Below, piece by piece: positions 37,301 through 49,339 of a DNA stretch of 64,000 bases. How positions within the stretch are numbered: the stretch's first letter is position 1; each line of letters starts with the position of its first letter. Made by a program: the position numbers and the translations under genes. Source of the stretch: Casuarina equisetifolia (taxonomy: Eukaryota; Streptophyta; Magnoliopsida; Fagales; Casuarinaceae); the NCBI GenBank assembly GCA_028551475.1, contig CM052358.1, positions 11,577,938 to 11,641,937 on the forward strand. The letters run 5' to 3'. A model generated the notes under the pieces. The model did no database searches. It was not told the origin of the DNA and was given only the letters and a program-made list of their open reading frames with translations.

Positions 37301-38920
37301 AGAAAGAAGTTGTGGATCCCACGAACCTAACAAGTTATGTGATGAGAAGACGTGTTTCGCGTGCAATAGTGTGAGAGAAGCTAACACACAAATTGTCAGA
37401 GGAACACTACTGGTAAGTGAACCCATTTGATGATTCAAAAATCTCTCAGGCTGTATAAATGTATAAGCTTAGTAGACAACTTTTACTCGTTTACTAATTT
37501 CAGCATGACCTTAATACAGGTTCCATGTAGAACAGCAATGAGAGGAAGCTTTCCTCTCAATGGTACATACTTTCAAGTCAACGAGGTAAATTAAAATGTT
37601 ACTCTCCTAATTCTAGATCACAATATAGATACAAATCTGTGTGCCAGATCCTCACATCACATCCTGACCAACTGGTCAAGAAGTGCTACATCTTAACCTC
37701 ATGAGAGGACTATTTATTGTTTTGCCTAATCCATGTTCATGAAACTAAAGCCATTAATTGCATGGTTTAAATATATTATACAGGTATTTGCAGATCATGA
37801 ATCTAGCCTTAACCCAATCAATGTTCCAAGAGCATGGATATGGAATTTACGAAGACGGACTGTATACTTTGGAACCTCTGTGTCAACAATATTCAAAGGT
37901 AACAGAAAATTTGGATACAAGCATTTACTTCTATAGTTAACCCAATTAAAGTATAAAGGGAGCTTACAAAAAAAAAATTCTTAATGTCTACCAGGCCTAT
38001 CTACTGAAGGGATTCAATTCTGCTTCTGGAAAGGTATGGATTCTAGCTTCAATTATTCACCTTATCTGCTTTCAGAACATATGCTATCAGGCACACATTA
38101 CTGTCGGTAGGACGAAACAACAAAAAGCACATTCTTTACATCAGAAAGGGTGCACTTATTCTTTCCAATTTAATCTTGCCCGGGAATAGAATATTATAGA
38201 GAACTGAATCATATAAATCCTGGAAGTAAAGTATGTCCACGGACAAGCAACAGATTTTCCTGGGTCACAGTATATGATATACTTAACCTATTTGGTTTCA
38301 AAATCATGAAACACTTGAATTACTACATGAGCCCTATTGCTCATTTTTAATCATTCAATGTGACTAATGCGATAAACCTTACTTTCCAATATCTAGAAGA
38401 TCAAATATTTGTATGGTATTTTACCAAGAACAAAAATGAATAGCTGCATATGACACCCCCCCCCCCCCAAAAAAAAAAAAAAAAACTCTGTTTTCCTCTT
38501 ACTCTTGAAGAAGAAAATCAATAACAACCTTTCCCATCCTGTCACGTGAAAACATGAATGATCAACTTCTCTAGCAAGAGAATGATCCAAGATGGCCAAA
38601 ACTGTGACAGTCAGCCGAGTAAATTTTGTCAAAGTACAACCACAATCCCACTCAGATTGCAAGCTTTCAAATTAATATAGTGGAAGGATTAGCAGTTGAA
38701 ATCTGTTCATTTCATTCAAGGATTAGCAGCGGCTTCCAATTATTTATGAGGCACCAACATTTGAGCTATGGTTTGCTTCCTCATATTTATAAATTATTTT
38801 GCAGGATTTGTCTGTGTGAGGGGATTTGACCAAAAAACACGAGCCCCTCGACCTTTAATAGCCAGATTGCACTTTCCTGCAAGTAAGTTGGCCAAGACAA
38901 AAACTGAGAGTGAAAGATGA
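28375..38920 (+). CDS. DME: DEMETER-like 5-methylcytosine DNA glycosylase
   Basis: Exons: 28375-29038, 29803-31623, 31746-32111, 32798-32888, 32989-34429, 34573-34652, 34774-34858, 34952-35043, 35117-35185, 35312-35348, 35450-35532, 36012-36449, 36802-36838, 36929-36986, 37273-37412, 37520-37585, 37784-37898, 37995-38033, 38805-38920. They use GT/AG ends and join in frame to 1945 residues. The family excises 5-methylcytosine from DNA in the nucleus and starts base-excision repair, demethylating genes and transposons. Visible: N-terminal MGSWIPITPEKP; DLNKTP and a Lys/Arg-rich region (335-387); an AT-hook-like RRGRPPK (826-832); the HhH-GPD fold with catalytic Lys1500 (GLGLKSVEC) and Asp1518 (VDTNVGR); an Fe-S cluster Cys1585/1592/1595/1601; a permuted CXXC-like segment (about 1788-1834); and a C-terminal RRM-like domain ending near 1945. 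The start motif favours DME over ROS1. All catalytic residues are present, so the gene looks functional. Exact starts of exons 1 and 2 need transcript data. Confidence 0.95.
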
Positions 38921-41900
38921 ACAGGATATGAAGCAGAGATAAAACATCAGAAGGTAAAAACCAAGACTACTGGTACAAAACAAAATTGAGGCAGACTAGT
39001 GTGAAGGATGACCTTCCCTAACATTTTGTAGTTCCATCATTCCTCTGCTAACATGATATGCATTCACTCCCTGTCAGCCTTGGAATAGAAATTCTACACC
39101 AGAATTTTACAATCCTGTCCCAAACGTAGCTTGTAAACAACAGAAATTGTGATCATTATTTCATTCTTGCTCTTAACAGAGCCATTCTTCAGAAAACAGT
39201 CGATATCAGTATTGATAAAAGAATTGGCTACTGCAACCACGTAGATATGAAGTATTAGAAAGATAAATCACTGGAGTGTAACAATGAAATATAATGCATG
39301 TGTTGCAACAGCAAACGTTTTAACATAGTTTAGCAACACATGCAACCGGACATCTGATAGAACTTATCGTTATCTTAAATTTCACATGAAAGTACTTTAA
39401 AGAGCAATTCTAGCCAAGCTTTAGGAGCTCAACAAGAAAATGAACGATTTGACACTCAGAACACTAACGCTTGAAGTCAAGTTGTACATGTTATGAATAG
39501 GAAGCTCAAGTGGACATACTAACCTTGCAGCAAAAAGGTAATAATTTCACCAACCTGAAGTTAGAACCATATGCTTGCTGATTAGTCCACCCCAGTTTGC
39601 ACAAAATCTGCTAGAACATAAAGCAATAAATGAGAAACAAGGAAAAAAGAAAAACCCAACTGCTATGCCAGCAAGCAATCAAGCAAGCCATCAATAGAGT
39701 CAATCAAACTAAAATAGCCAACAGAACTCAATGGGAGGTAAAGGTGCATAGTTGGAAAACTACAGAAGGCATGAAGTTATGCTGTTACGCTTGTTGTTGT
39801 TTATCAGGAAAGAGCATAACCTATGAGGGTGTGGTAATCCCAATGATAAGCTCACGATGATCTTCTTCTGCCGCTTGCTTGACTACGGGTAAATTTTGGA
39901 AGGCCACGTCCTTTCCCTTGATGTTCTCTTAATTTTTCTATTTTTTTCCCTTTAATTGAGTGTGGATGATTCTCGTATGCATCCCATGCTCTAAGGTTTC
40001 AGCCTTCTTCTATCTTTGACAAGAATTTCCAACTTGAAAAGAAAGCGGGATTCGAGCGAAGCAAATAAACGCATTGAAGCACAAAGTTCAACAAAGAATT
40101 GCTTCCACTTCAATTGCATCTAACAAGATAACAAAGCTACCGCCCCTACTACAGTTCTAATTAAAACAAAACACAATTGAACTTCGTGAAATGATATGCC
40201 ATTTCCCACTCTTTTCCCGGATGCGCAAGCAAATAGTATATACATAAAGAGAACAAGCAAAAGATAACTTCAGAGAGTATCTATATTTATTAGTTTTTCA
40301 CTCTTTTCCTGGATGTGCAAGGAAAATAAGATACGTATGGAGCAAATGTGAAAGATAACTTCAGATACTAAGCATATTTATCAAGCAAATTATCAAACTG
40401 AAGAAGATCAACTTGATTTCCGTTGACAAGAATGATCATTGCTTCACTTTCACTATTTCCCTCTTAAATTAGGGTCGATATGTGTGGGTGGGTAAAGGGT
40501 GGTTGAAAGAGAGGAAGTTTTTTATAGAAAGGACTAAGAAATTGAGTTATACACTTGAATCATGATTAACAAAAAAAAATGGTTGGAAACCATTGTTTGG
40601 CCTCTAGCCATTGGCACCTTGACATAGATAACTGCCTTTCGATTACCAAAAAAACCATCAACATCAACTACCTCTATTCCAGGAAACTAGAAAAGAATTA
40701 GATTTCCTCCACCCACACCATGCACTCAAAAATAATTTAGAAACAAGTCAGTTTCGATTATGACTTTAATTAACCTCTGTTCATATAGTCATAAAACTAA
40801 AACCAAGCGTGAGATTATCTGATGAACAGTTTTGCCTCAAGAGGTATTGCATCATGACTGATAAGAAAAAGCAATCACAGAAACAATTTCTTAATTCAAC
40901 CTTATACTAACCATCTTCCAATTCCTAAGAATTTTACTAAGCATATAAATCATCTCAAAACTTCCATTCTCAATTTTACAAAGGCATGCTTGTCCCCCTA
41001 TCAGAATTAACGTCCACCGATAGAGGGAATCCAACTCCAAATAGTAAAATCAATTCTAAAAGACCACATCGATAATGGAATACAAGAAAGTTATTTACCA
41101 AATGGTACAGCACATATACATTTTTTTTCTCTATATTTGGATAGCTAAGAATATCCTGAATATTATATAAACCCTTAATAAAGTACTAGCCGTTCAAAAC
41201 ACATATCCAACATAAATTATACATGTGACCATAACAGTCCACCTTGCCAAGATTCAACAATGTTTTCAGTTGAGAACTTGCTCAAGGAAAGATCTCCAAT
41301 ATAATTCATCAAATCATAAAACAGAAGCCAAACGACTAAACTTGCAACATCAAAAATTGGTCCTCCTAATCCAACACCAAAATCATAAGGAGAAGCATAC
41401 TTGGGGCGATTATTAAAATCACACTAATATTCAAGAATAGTTTTGAATATGCAAATTTCAAATAGTACTAAATGCTTTTCTATCAGAACACATTTTTTCA
41501 TACATAAAGTCAGACGGTAATGTAAGAATACTTCAAAATTTGAAATTTTTAAGCAATACTAAACGGTAGTACAAGAGAGAACATATAAACGTAATAGATA
41601 GTTTGTCATACTCCATTAATTAGGCATCCATAAAGATGTCTCTGACCTTTAATTGCGTCACCTCTAGCTTCACTGGTGAACAATCAGGTTAAAATGTTAT
41701 CATTGATTTCAAAATCAGACAGGAGTGATCACATAGAAGCAGTTTCAGCATTTCTTGCACTAACAGAAGCCATCTATTAAGACATATTCGTTTTCATTTT
41801 AACCAGTAAAACTTTCCAAAAGAAACCATGCATATCAAAATTCTCCAACGTTAAATCCATTTTCACAAGTTACACAATTTATTTTGTAATCTTCAGAAGA

Positions 41901-44420
41901 CAGAAGCTTTAGAACAACTACTTAAAAAAAAAAAATAATTCTAAATTTCCTAACTATTCAATACTGCGCCCATTATGCAGAGCTCAAATCACAGTTAGCA
42001 TTTGGAAGCCTTCAATTTTCGCAACAAGCTCAACCAATTAACTATGTTACCTCTTATATTTTGCAGTATAATAACACATAAAAGCACAAACACAAACGCA
42101 AAACCAGGAAACAAGGATGATGAAAGGTACAGACACTGGGGAAAAGAAAAGGGGAATCTATACATATCACAAACATAATTGTTCTTTTAGATTCTTTCAA
42201 ATTCTATAATTGACACAACACCAATTTACATTTACAGAAACAAAACGTTCTCCAAAAAGACCAGTACATGAAAATTCTCCATATATTTTCCGCAACAATA
42301 ACATGCTGTGGCGTAATAAGCAAAGATTATACCTACACTTTGAGCTATACCAGTGTCCATCATTAAAGAATAAAAAATACTACTTATTTTTCCTTTTCCT
42401 CGATTAAGTAGTGACTGAAAAGGAAGCTAGATAGTGTAGGATAGTCTCCCATAAACTCCCTATTAGCTATTGGAATGTTCAGGTATTTAATGTGCCACCA
42501 TCCTTAGAAGTATCAGGAAATATTACGAGCTATCCAAAATGCATACATTGGGTATTTTATGCATCGAAAAAGTGTAAACAATCTATGTTTCTTAATCAAG
42601 ACAAATAGAAGTTTGTACACGCTATATTTAACAAACTTAATGAGAACTATGTGTATAAAATTCTCATCATCAGCAATTAATAAAATATTCTTTTTTTTTT
42701 TTTTGGTAGCGGTCTTCTTGCAAAAGCTGTGTTAAAAGAAATTGAGAATAAAAAGAACAGGCGATAACTTCAGCACAAGATCAATTTTTTCATAATTTGA
42801 TACTAAGCAAAATCTAAGACGAAAATTATTTCAAAAGCTCTTTGCAGTTAACCATTTCATTACTGATCACTAACGTTGAATTTGGATATGCACTATTTTA
42901 AATTTCTCGAACAATTTAAGTTTCAAGCAATTAGTGTCTTATTAGACTTCCACTATTTTAAATTTCTCAAATAATTTAAGTTTCAAGCAATTAGTGTCCT
43001 ATCAGACCTCCCCCTTACCAGTGAATGTGATATTGCTTCAGTTACCTTCATCTTCCTCAAAAATCTTCACCGAAAAACAGGACCTATAATACACCACACC
43101 CCCTTAGTTGACTAACATTGACAAACCAAGTCAGCCACTTCTTTCCAATATCTCTCACCAGCAATTTCAAAACCGTCACATAATGTTCTTTGCCCTTTAA
43201 CTATGCTTATTTCCTTTTTATTCCTTTTCTCTAACTTTTTTTGTCCAGGTCTGATAGTAAATTCTTCGAAAATCCAGGCGCACCAAGTACCGTTGGTCCT
43301 TATTGCAACCATTTGCATTAAGAATTTACTACCCCATACAATTTCCTTTGCCAACTTAACTAAAACTAGAAAACAAAAAATTGGAATACTGGAAATGATT
43401 GTACGAGAAAATCAAACATACCTGAAAAGCCTGTCAAATTTCTGCATGCATCTTTTATCCCAAACTAGTTGGGATTGTTTGTAACAAAACTTGACCACGA
43501 TGTTCGCTTATAGGGACTTATACAAAGCTACTTATTCAAACTCATTCCATTATCTCAAATAATTAAAAGTACCTGAAAGCAATGAAAATGCCATTAAGCA
43601 AGACAAAAATCCAAAAAACCAAAAAAAAAAAAAAGGCTATAAACCATCAACATGGACAAAACCTTATCGCCAGAGAAATACGAGAAACAAAAAGAGCACC
43701 GTTAAACGATCCACAAAATTCGTCTAGTCGTTGAGAAAACGCGGTAAAAAATTGTTTATTCGAATCAAAAACTCCCATCGTCTTAGTAATTTTCCAAAAT
43801 TTTGGTCCCCGATAACTTTAATTTTGTTTCCTTTCCTTCGATTCCTCTGTTTTTTGGGAAGCAAACAACTATAAAGCAACCTCCATGTTAACAACGACAA
43901 GAAACAAAAGCAGCGGCACCAAAATTTTAAGAGCTAGGTTTGGCTGAGAAAGTTCGGATCAAAGCTGCGAAAATTTAGAGAAAGCGAGAGTACCTCTTCA
44001 CAGTTAGAGAGCAGATAAACCGCAAGCATGAAAAATGATTCCAGAGCAGCGGAACTCTTTGGTTGGATACCTGTAAAGGCAGATTTTCACGAGAGAGAGA
44101 GAGAGATGTTAATGTGGAAGGCTTTCTTTCTTGCTTTGGGGTTTTGGCGCTCTGTGGTTTCTGTAAAGGTTTGCCGTTTGCCGCCCTTTCGTCTTTCCCT
44201 CCACATTAGATTGAAACTTTTGCTTGGCTTACTTATGACTTCATGGGATTTTTGTGCAACGCGTCCATGTATTGACACGTCGGAGGGGAAGGCGTTACAC
44301 TAAAAATTATTGTAAAGAAATTTTAAGCATGGTAAGAAATTAACTACTTTTTAACACTCTGTTTTTGCTGAATGCGTATCTTCGTTTTATACTTCCCCTC
44401 TTCAAACTGCAGAGGACTCC
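38921..44420. other. intergenic, no confident gene
   Basis: AT-rich sequence between the demethylase and the methyltransferase. On the minus strand several cag|gta-type donors occur (near 43430, 43575, 43995, 44075), and one basic frame at 39852-39998 (DAYENHPHSIKGKK..., ending RRRSS) lies after a possible acceptor. A minus-strand transcript starting near 44.0 kb is therefore possible, but I could not assemble a protein. The frame at 43112-43354 (minus) matches nothing known. Confidence 0.4.
42891..43010. repeat. 60-bp tandem duplication, two copies
   Basis: 42891-42950 and 42951-43010 are head-to-tail copies starting cactattttaaatttctc with a handful of mismatches. Non-coding; possibly part of a small retroelement LTR. 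Confidence 0.9.
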
Positions 44421-45818
44421 ATGGCCTTGGACCCGGCCACCTTCGAAACCTTATACCCATCTCGCTTCATCACCTTCACCTTCCCTCACCCGTCACGTCC
44501 CACCTCACTTCTCCGAGTCGCTGTTCTCGATTCACCTCTCCAATGCCCCGAGTCTCCCCAAGTGGCGGCCATGTCCGTCCCCAAGCACCGCGAATCCGAC
44601 TGGATCTTCTCCGCCGAGTCCGGTCACCTTCAGCTGCTCCTCAGCTTCCCCGGCGTTTCACGCCTAATCCTCATCGGCGACCCACCCAGCGACGGTCATC
44701 TTTCGCCGAAGATTTACCGCCGTCCGAACAACGATGACTCCTGCGGCCTTGAGTTGAGCTTGAAGCCTCTTTTTCTTGCGTTGTCTCCTAAATCTATGTT
44801 CGAAGATGGCATTCCTGATATACCCGTTTTGACATATGAGGATAATGTGGTTTGTAGTGTGATATTAGAGCATCGCGTAGGGCCTCTTGCCGGCGAGATG
44901 TTGGTGGAGGATGTGGAAATTGAGAGTAGTAATAGTGAGTTTGGCAAGTGTAAGGAGTTTAGGAGGCGATTGAGGTTCAAACGGATGCCAAATTTGATTC
45001 AGACGGAGATACGTGTTGTTCCCGAGGTGGGTTTTGGATCTGATAGTGTGGCGATTGGGGAGGTTGGGTTCAGACCTTATACTGAGGTTTTGGTGCATCC
45101 TTATCTGACGCCAATGGTTGCCAGCCTTTCTTTGATTTGTTGTTGTATTGAGGAACGGATTCGAAGTGGGTTTAGGCCGAAAGCTCTGTGCATAGGTGTC
45201 GGGGGTGGAGCTTTGCTTGCTTTTCTGAAAACCCAGTTGGGTTTTGATGTCGTGGGGGTGGAAGCTGATGAAGATGTTTTGAGGGTTGCGCGGCAGTATT
45301 TTGGTTTGGACCACTCTATCCGAGTTATTGTTGGAGACGCAATAAATGTTATTGAGAAACTTGCTGATCGTGCAAATGGAAAAAAATTGAGTTATTTTGG
45401 CATTAGTGAAGTAGAGAGTGGTGATTACGTGGATGGTAACAATGATATAACTAACAAATTTGATGCCATTATGGTGGATTTGGATGCTACTGATGCTAGG
45501 ACTGGTACTAGTGCTCCGCCATTGGAGTTTGTTGCGGAGCATGTTCTTTTGGCTGCTAAGTTGGTTCTTTGTGATTTTGGGATTCTCGCTATAAATGTCA
45601 TTTCCCCAAATAGATCATTCTATGAAAAATTGACCCTTGTTTTTCGGAAGGTTTTTCCTGAGCTGTACGAGATAGATGTCGGAAATGGGGAGAATTTCGT
45701 TCTAGTCGCTACAATGTCACCTACCATATCTTCCATCAGTGATTCTGAGAATTCCTTTCTCTCCAGACTGAGATTTGTTATTTCAGGAGCATACATGGAT
45801 TCCATGAGAAAGATTTGA
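44421..45818 (+). CDS. SAM-dependent methyltransferase-like protein (METTL13/spermidine synthase-like fold)
   Basis: A single-exon gene of 465 residues. The ATG follows a short C-rich leader and the stop is TGA. The C-terminal half has a Rossmann methyltransferase fold: a glycine-rich SAM loop ALCIGVGGGALL (about 255-266), the acidic end of beta-2 (VVGVEADEDVL, Glu281), VIVGDAINVI (Asp306) and FDAIMVDLDATD (348-358). This arrangement matches the plant family annotated as S-adenosyl-methionine-dependent methyltransferases, related to the C-terminal domain of METTL13 and to spermidine synthases. The N-terminal 220 residues have no motif I recognise. No transit peptide or membrane segment is obvious. 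The substrate is unknown. By analogy with METTL13 it could modify a protein such as a translation factor, but that is inference. The reading frame is intact. Confidence 0.88.
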   Translation: MALDPATFETLYPSRFITFTFPHPSRPTSLLRVAVLDSPLQCPESPQVAAMSVPKHRESDWIFSAESGHLQLLLSFPGVSRLILIGDPPSDGHLSPKIYRRPNNDDSCGLELSLKPLFLALSPKSMFEDGIPDIPVLTYEDNVVCSVILEHRVGPLAGEMLVEDVEIESSNSEFGKCKEFRRRLRFKRMPNLIQTEIRVVPEVGFGSDSVAIGEVGFRPYTEVLVHPYLTPMVASLSLICCCIEERIRSGFRPKALCIGVGGGALLAFLKTQLGFDVVGVEADEDVLRVARQYFGLDHSIRVIVGDAINVIEKLADRANGKKLSYFGISEVESGDYVDGNNDITNKFDAIMVDLDATDARTGTSAPPLEFVAEHVLLAAKLVLCDFGILAINVISPNRSFYEKLTLVFRKVFPELYEIDVGNGENFVLVATMSPTISSISDSENSFLSRLRFVISGAYMDSMRKI

Positions 45819-47759
45819 GGCAAAGGGTTTACGGAAGATGAGAAGCAACAATGTTTTAGTACTCTATTCAATTATGCAAAAAATGGTTTTGAGATGGAAG
45901 CAACATTTGGCGTGTCTCCTGAAAGGGATTTTGACTCGAGGCAAAAGCTTCAAAAGACATATCAAGAATTCAAGTGCCTTTGATGGGGAACAGCTCAGTT
46001 TGGAGGGAAGGGGGAGAACTATGATCTCCAAGCACAACACGGACTGTAGTTTTCTGTGATTTGCAAAATCCTTGGGGCAATCGACTGCAAGTCAGAGTTT
46101 GCCCCTCAATCTGGGCCCAAAGCCTTGTTATGATTCTCTTCGAGACATGCTGCACTACCTTAATATGTTGTGGCTGTTGTGAGAGGACAATTATGGACTA
46201 GATATTGAGGAGTTGAAGGATATGACAGTGGTCTTCCAAGTTTCTTAACTTATAAAGTTCCCTTTTATGAGAAGCAAAAATGCATTACCGTTTGTCTGCA
46301 ATTTACTTATTATTGCTGATGTAATTAAAGATTTCTCTTCACAAATATGACCAATTTGATTTCGTGTATAAGCTTTAAGACACATACAAGACCTTGACAG
46401 TAGGATTGAGTTATGGCACTCATATAAGGTCCATTTGATCTGATTTCTACATGATGGCCGATGAGAGATCTGGTCCACTTCAAAGGATGCAATTATATGT
46501 TCAAGAATGCTCGCCAAAGAAATCTATGCTTTTTGAGCCCTGATCTCACATTTTTAAAAGGTGAATTTGATCGTTGAAGTAAACGTTAATCTTACTGTTC
46601 AGGAATTTTAGTATTTGTGTCCATGACGATGGTAAAAAGGCCTTTCCTGCACATTCGTGAGCATCAGTTGTGTAAAAACTGTTCCATGCTTGCCTAAATT
46701 TTTGTATCCAGTCCAGTACGTTGAGGAAATTGTTTATCCGTACAACTGAGCCCATGCCACGATTAATCATGTTGATAATACCAGCGGTACTTGCATAATC
46801 ACTTAGACCTCCAATTGTTAATCGAGACTTGAAGTCTTCCAATCTTTTGGTGGATGCTGCATTTACGGTTAAGGTAACTCTTAATACTCATTGTGTTAGA
46901 TATATGAAGAATTCATTTTCCCTCTAAATGTGGTTTTTCTGTTGGTTGTTTCGTTAGGCTCCTTTGCAATCAGCTTAAAATGGCTCCATGGGTGCAATAT
47001 GATTACTAAGAAATATATTAAGATTGTGGGAGCAATTAGCATTAATTGTATCTTGGTAAAACATGTGGATTTAGTACTTACTTTGGAATGGTGCTCGGTT
47101 TGTCTAGTCAATCAACAAGGTTTTCACATCACCAAATTTGGTGTACGTTGTTGAAAGGCATGCCTCCAAATAGAATGTAGTACCCAAGAATGGTTCATTC
47201 TGTAAGTCCTAACTCAACTCGGAATTTAAGTATTGATGAGTTTTTTCTTTTTTCTTTTTTCTTTTTTCTTTTTTCTTTTTTCTTTTTTCTTTTTTCTTTT
47301 TTCTTTTTTCTTTTTTTAAGTAAGTATTTTGGGTCAGAAGGCTTGTTGATTACATTGGATTGGTATCATGATGGCAAGCTTCTTGTTATACTTGTTGGTT
47401 GTAGCTAATTGCACTTTGATCTTATCTATTGGAGCTCTACCTTATGGATTATTTACATTATTTATGGTTGTAAATGGCCTCCTACTAGACAAGAGTCTTG
47501 CATTTTCTCCCTTCTTTTTATTTTTTTCTGTCAAGCACTTATCTCCTATGTCCCTTCCAATATCTTCATATTCTTTAAACTTTCTATCCATTTTTGCATC
47601 CTTGATTCAATTTCATGCTAGATGGGTGAACCGTTCCTCTAGTATTCTGTCTTCTTCCGAAAGTAACTTGTCTATTTATTATTTACTTTTTGAAGCAGTG
47701 GGGATGGAATAATTTGTCTTTGTGATTTTTGTTGGAATTTGAAATATTTGACAATCTGG
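45819..47759. other. gene 3' flank and intergenic DNA
   Basis: The first few hundred bases probably hold the methyltransferase 3' UTR. A minus-strand frame at 46546-46842 (98 codons, containing LSDYASTAGIINMINRG) looks protein-like but is unassigned. A short match (ggtacttgcataatcact) is shared between about 46788 and 53647, linking this stretch to the duplications further right. Confidence 0.45.
47241..47317. repeat. (CTTTTTT)n microsatellite
   Basis: About eleven copies of a 7-bp unit, C followed by six T. The Phe-rich frame across it is an artefact of the repeat. Confidence 0.95.
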
Positions 47760-48974
47760 GTTGGTGACTTCGGCCTTCCCGCTCAAAGGCAAACACATTT
47801 CTTTCGTCTAAAACAGTTGCTGGGATTGTAAGTTCTATACAAACTTCAGAGATTGTTACCATCTCATTCCTGTAATTGTTTACTTTTAGATAAAGCATTG
47901 GTTAGTAAATATCCCAAATGCTAAAACTGACCTTTCGTACTTCTTGTCATTAGCCTGAGTGGATGGCACCTGAAGTTCTCCGTGATGAGCCATCTGATGA
48001 GAAGTCTGATGTTTATAGCTTTGATGTGATCTTGTAGGAACTTGTGACTCTGCAACAGCCATGGAGAAATTTAAATCCAACACAGGTTGTTTGTCAATTA
48101 ATTAGCCATGGGTCAGATGGTTCATAGAGCTATGGACAGAAATTTCTATTATAATTGTGCTCTTGATCATTGCTGTCCATACGTTCTTTGAAGAGCATGT
48201 AATGAGAATTTGACTTCACAAGAACTATATCAGTTGTAGATAAAAGAGCTTAGAAGTTGTGATGGATATATCATGTGCTTTTTTTAACAATAGAGTTTGA
48301 CCGGCTGTGTCCTAAATGGGTTCAATTAGTAGAACTAGCATCAAGCTGGCTGTAACTGAGCACTAAATATGATATACTGAAGTACAGCTTGTTCAGAATA
48401 GGTAGACGCTAGAATTCGTGGTGACTTTCTGCAACTAAAATGCCAGATGTGTTGTTCAGAGCATTTATTGCTTCAATACTTGTTTGAATCCAAATCTATC
48501 GGAGGCCACCTCAACCATGGATTAAATTGATTATATACTTCACCAAGTCACATTTACTTATGTTACCCTCAAAAGTTTGGCTTTGCATTTTGAACGAGTG
48601 CTAATATTGGTATGGCATCAATTGTCTTCAGGTTAGATGGCTTTCTTCATGCATGCTGTTAATTTATGGTTCACCTAGAAGTTTTCTCCTATTACATCTT
48701 AGTGCAACCTACTATTTCTGAAAATGACGGAAGAAAATAAATCTACCTGCGTTGCTTATCATGGTGAGTATTAACTTTTGATCGCTATATTTGTAAGTCA
48801 TACTAGATTTGATGATTTCATGGGTGGCCAAACGGTATATGTGATGATGCTTGCCAAATGAAATGTACCATTCTTGCTGGTTGTTGCTGCTGTTGGTTTT
48901 AAAGGGGAAAGGATTGAGATTCCAAATAATGCAACTTGTGAAGTGGCTGCTTTAATTGAGGCATGCTGGGCAGA
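47760..48974 (+). pseudogene. Raf-like (CTR1/EDR1-type) protein kinase relic, three C-terminal exons
   Basis: Three kinase exons survive with their introns. At 47760-47827 is the DFG segment (VGDFGLP then SKANTFLSSKTVAG); one base has been lost between CTT and CCCGC, shifting the frame. At 47954-48085 is the APE segment (PEWMAPEVLRDEPS, SDVYSF); a TAG at 48035-48037 replaces the Trp codon of the usual VILWEL motif. At 48880-48974 is VVAAVGFKGERIEIP to EACWAE; its expected acceptor CAG now reads CTG, while the downstream donor gtaagt survives. The N-terminal lobe, the HRD loop and the last exon were not found. Retained introns show it came from DNA duplication, not retroposition. The relic belongs to the same subfamily as the gene starting at 60086. 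Confidence 0.9.
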
Positions 48975-49339
48975 GTAAGTGTTAAAAACAACAGTGAGGT
49001 CTATGTTTTCATGTTGTTTTCCTGGCAAAAAGATGCCAATAGCTTCATATATACTACCTTCCTCTCAAAACTGAAAGGGATTCATGTCTTTTCAACCTTA
49101 GCCAGCAATGACAACGTTCAAAATTCTAAAGTGTGACATTAGGTCTGTGATGTTGGTGGTGCAAGATCTTTACTACACGTATCAGTTTAGCAATTGAGGG
49201 AACCTAGTTGTTGCTCACTTGGGATGTTTGTTTCCATTCTCCTAGTGAATTGCCTCCTAAGATATTGTTTTTCCCGACAACAAAGCCATGGGCCTACCCA
49301 TGTTCTAGTGTGTTCCCTTTGGTTGCTGGTGCATGTAAA

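Noticed and set aside
38456..38486. Homopolymer junction considered as a retroposed poly(A) tail
   Set aside because: No source gene body precedes it and it lies within a normal intron of the demethylase gene.
43112..43354. 80-codon minus-strand frame (MAKEIVWGSKF...)
   Set aside because: Reads somewhat like protein but has no recognisable domain, no linked exons and no family; too weak to call a gene.
44865..45542. 225-codon minus-strand frame
   Set aside because: Lies entirely antisense to the methyltransferase-like gene, whose plus-strand frame has clear family motifs.
47190..47408. Phe-rich plus-strand frame
   Set aside because: Created by the (CTTTTTT)n microsatellite.
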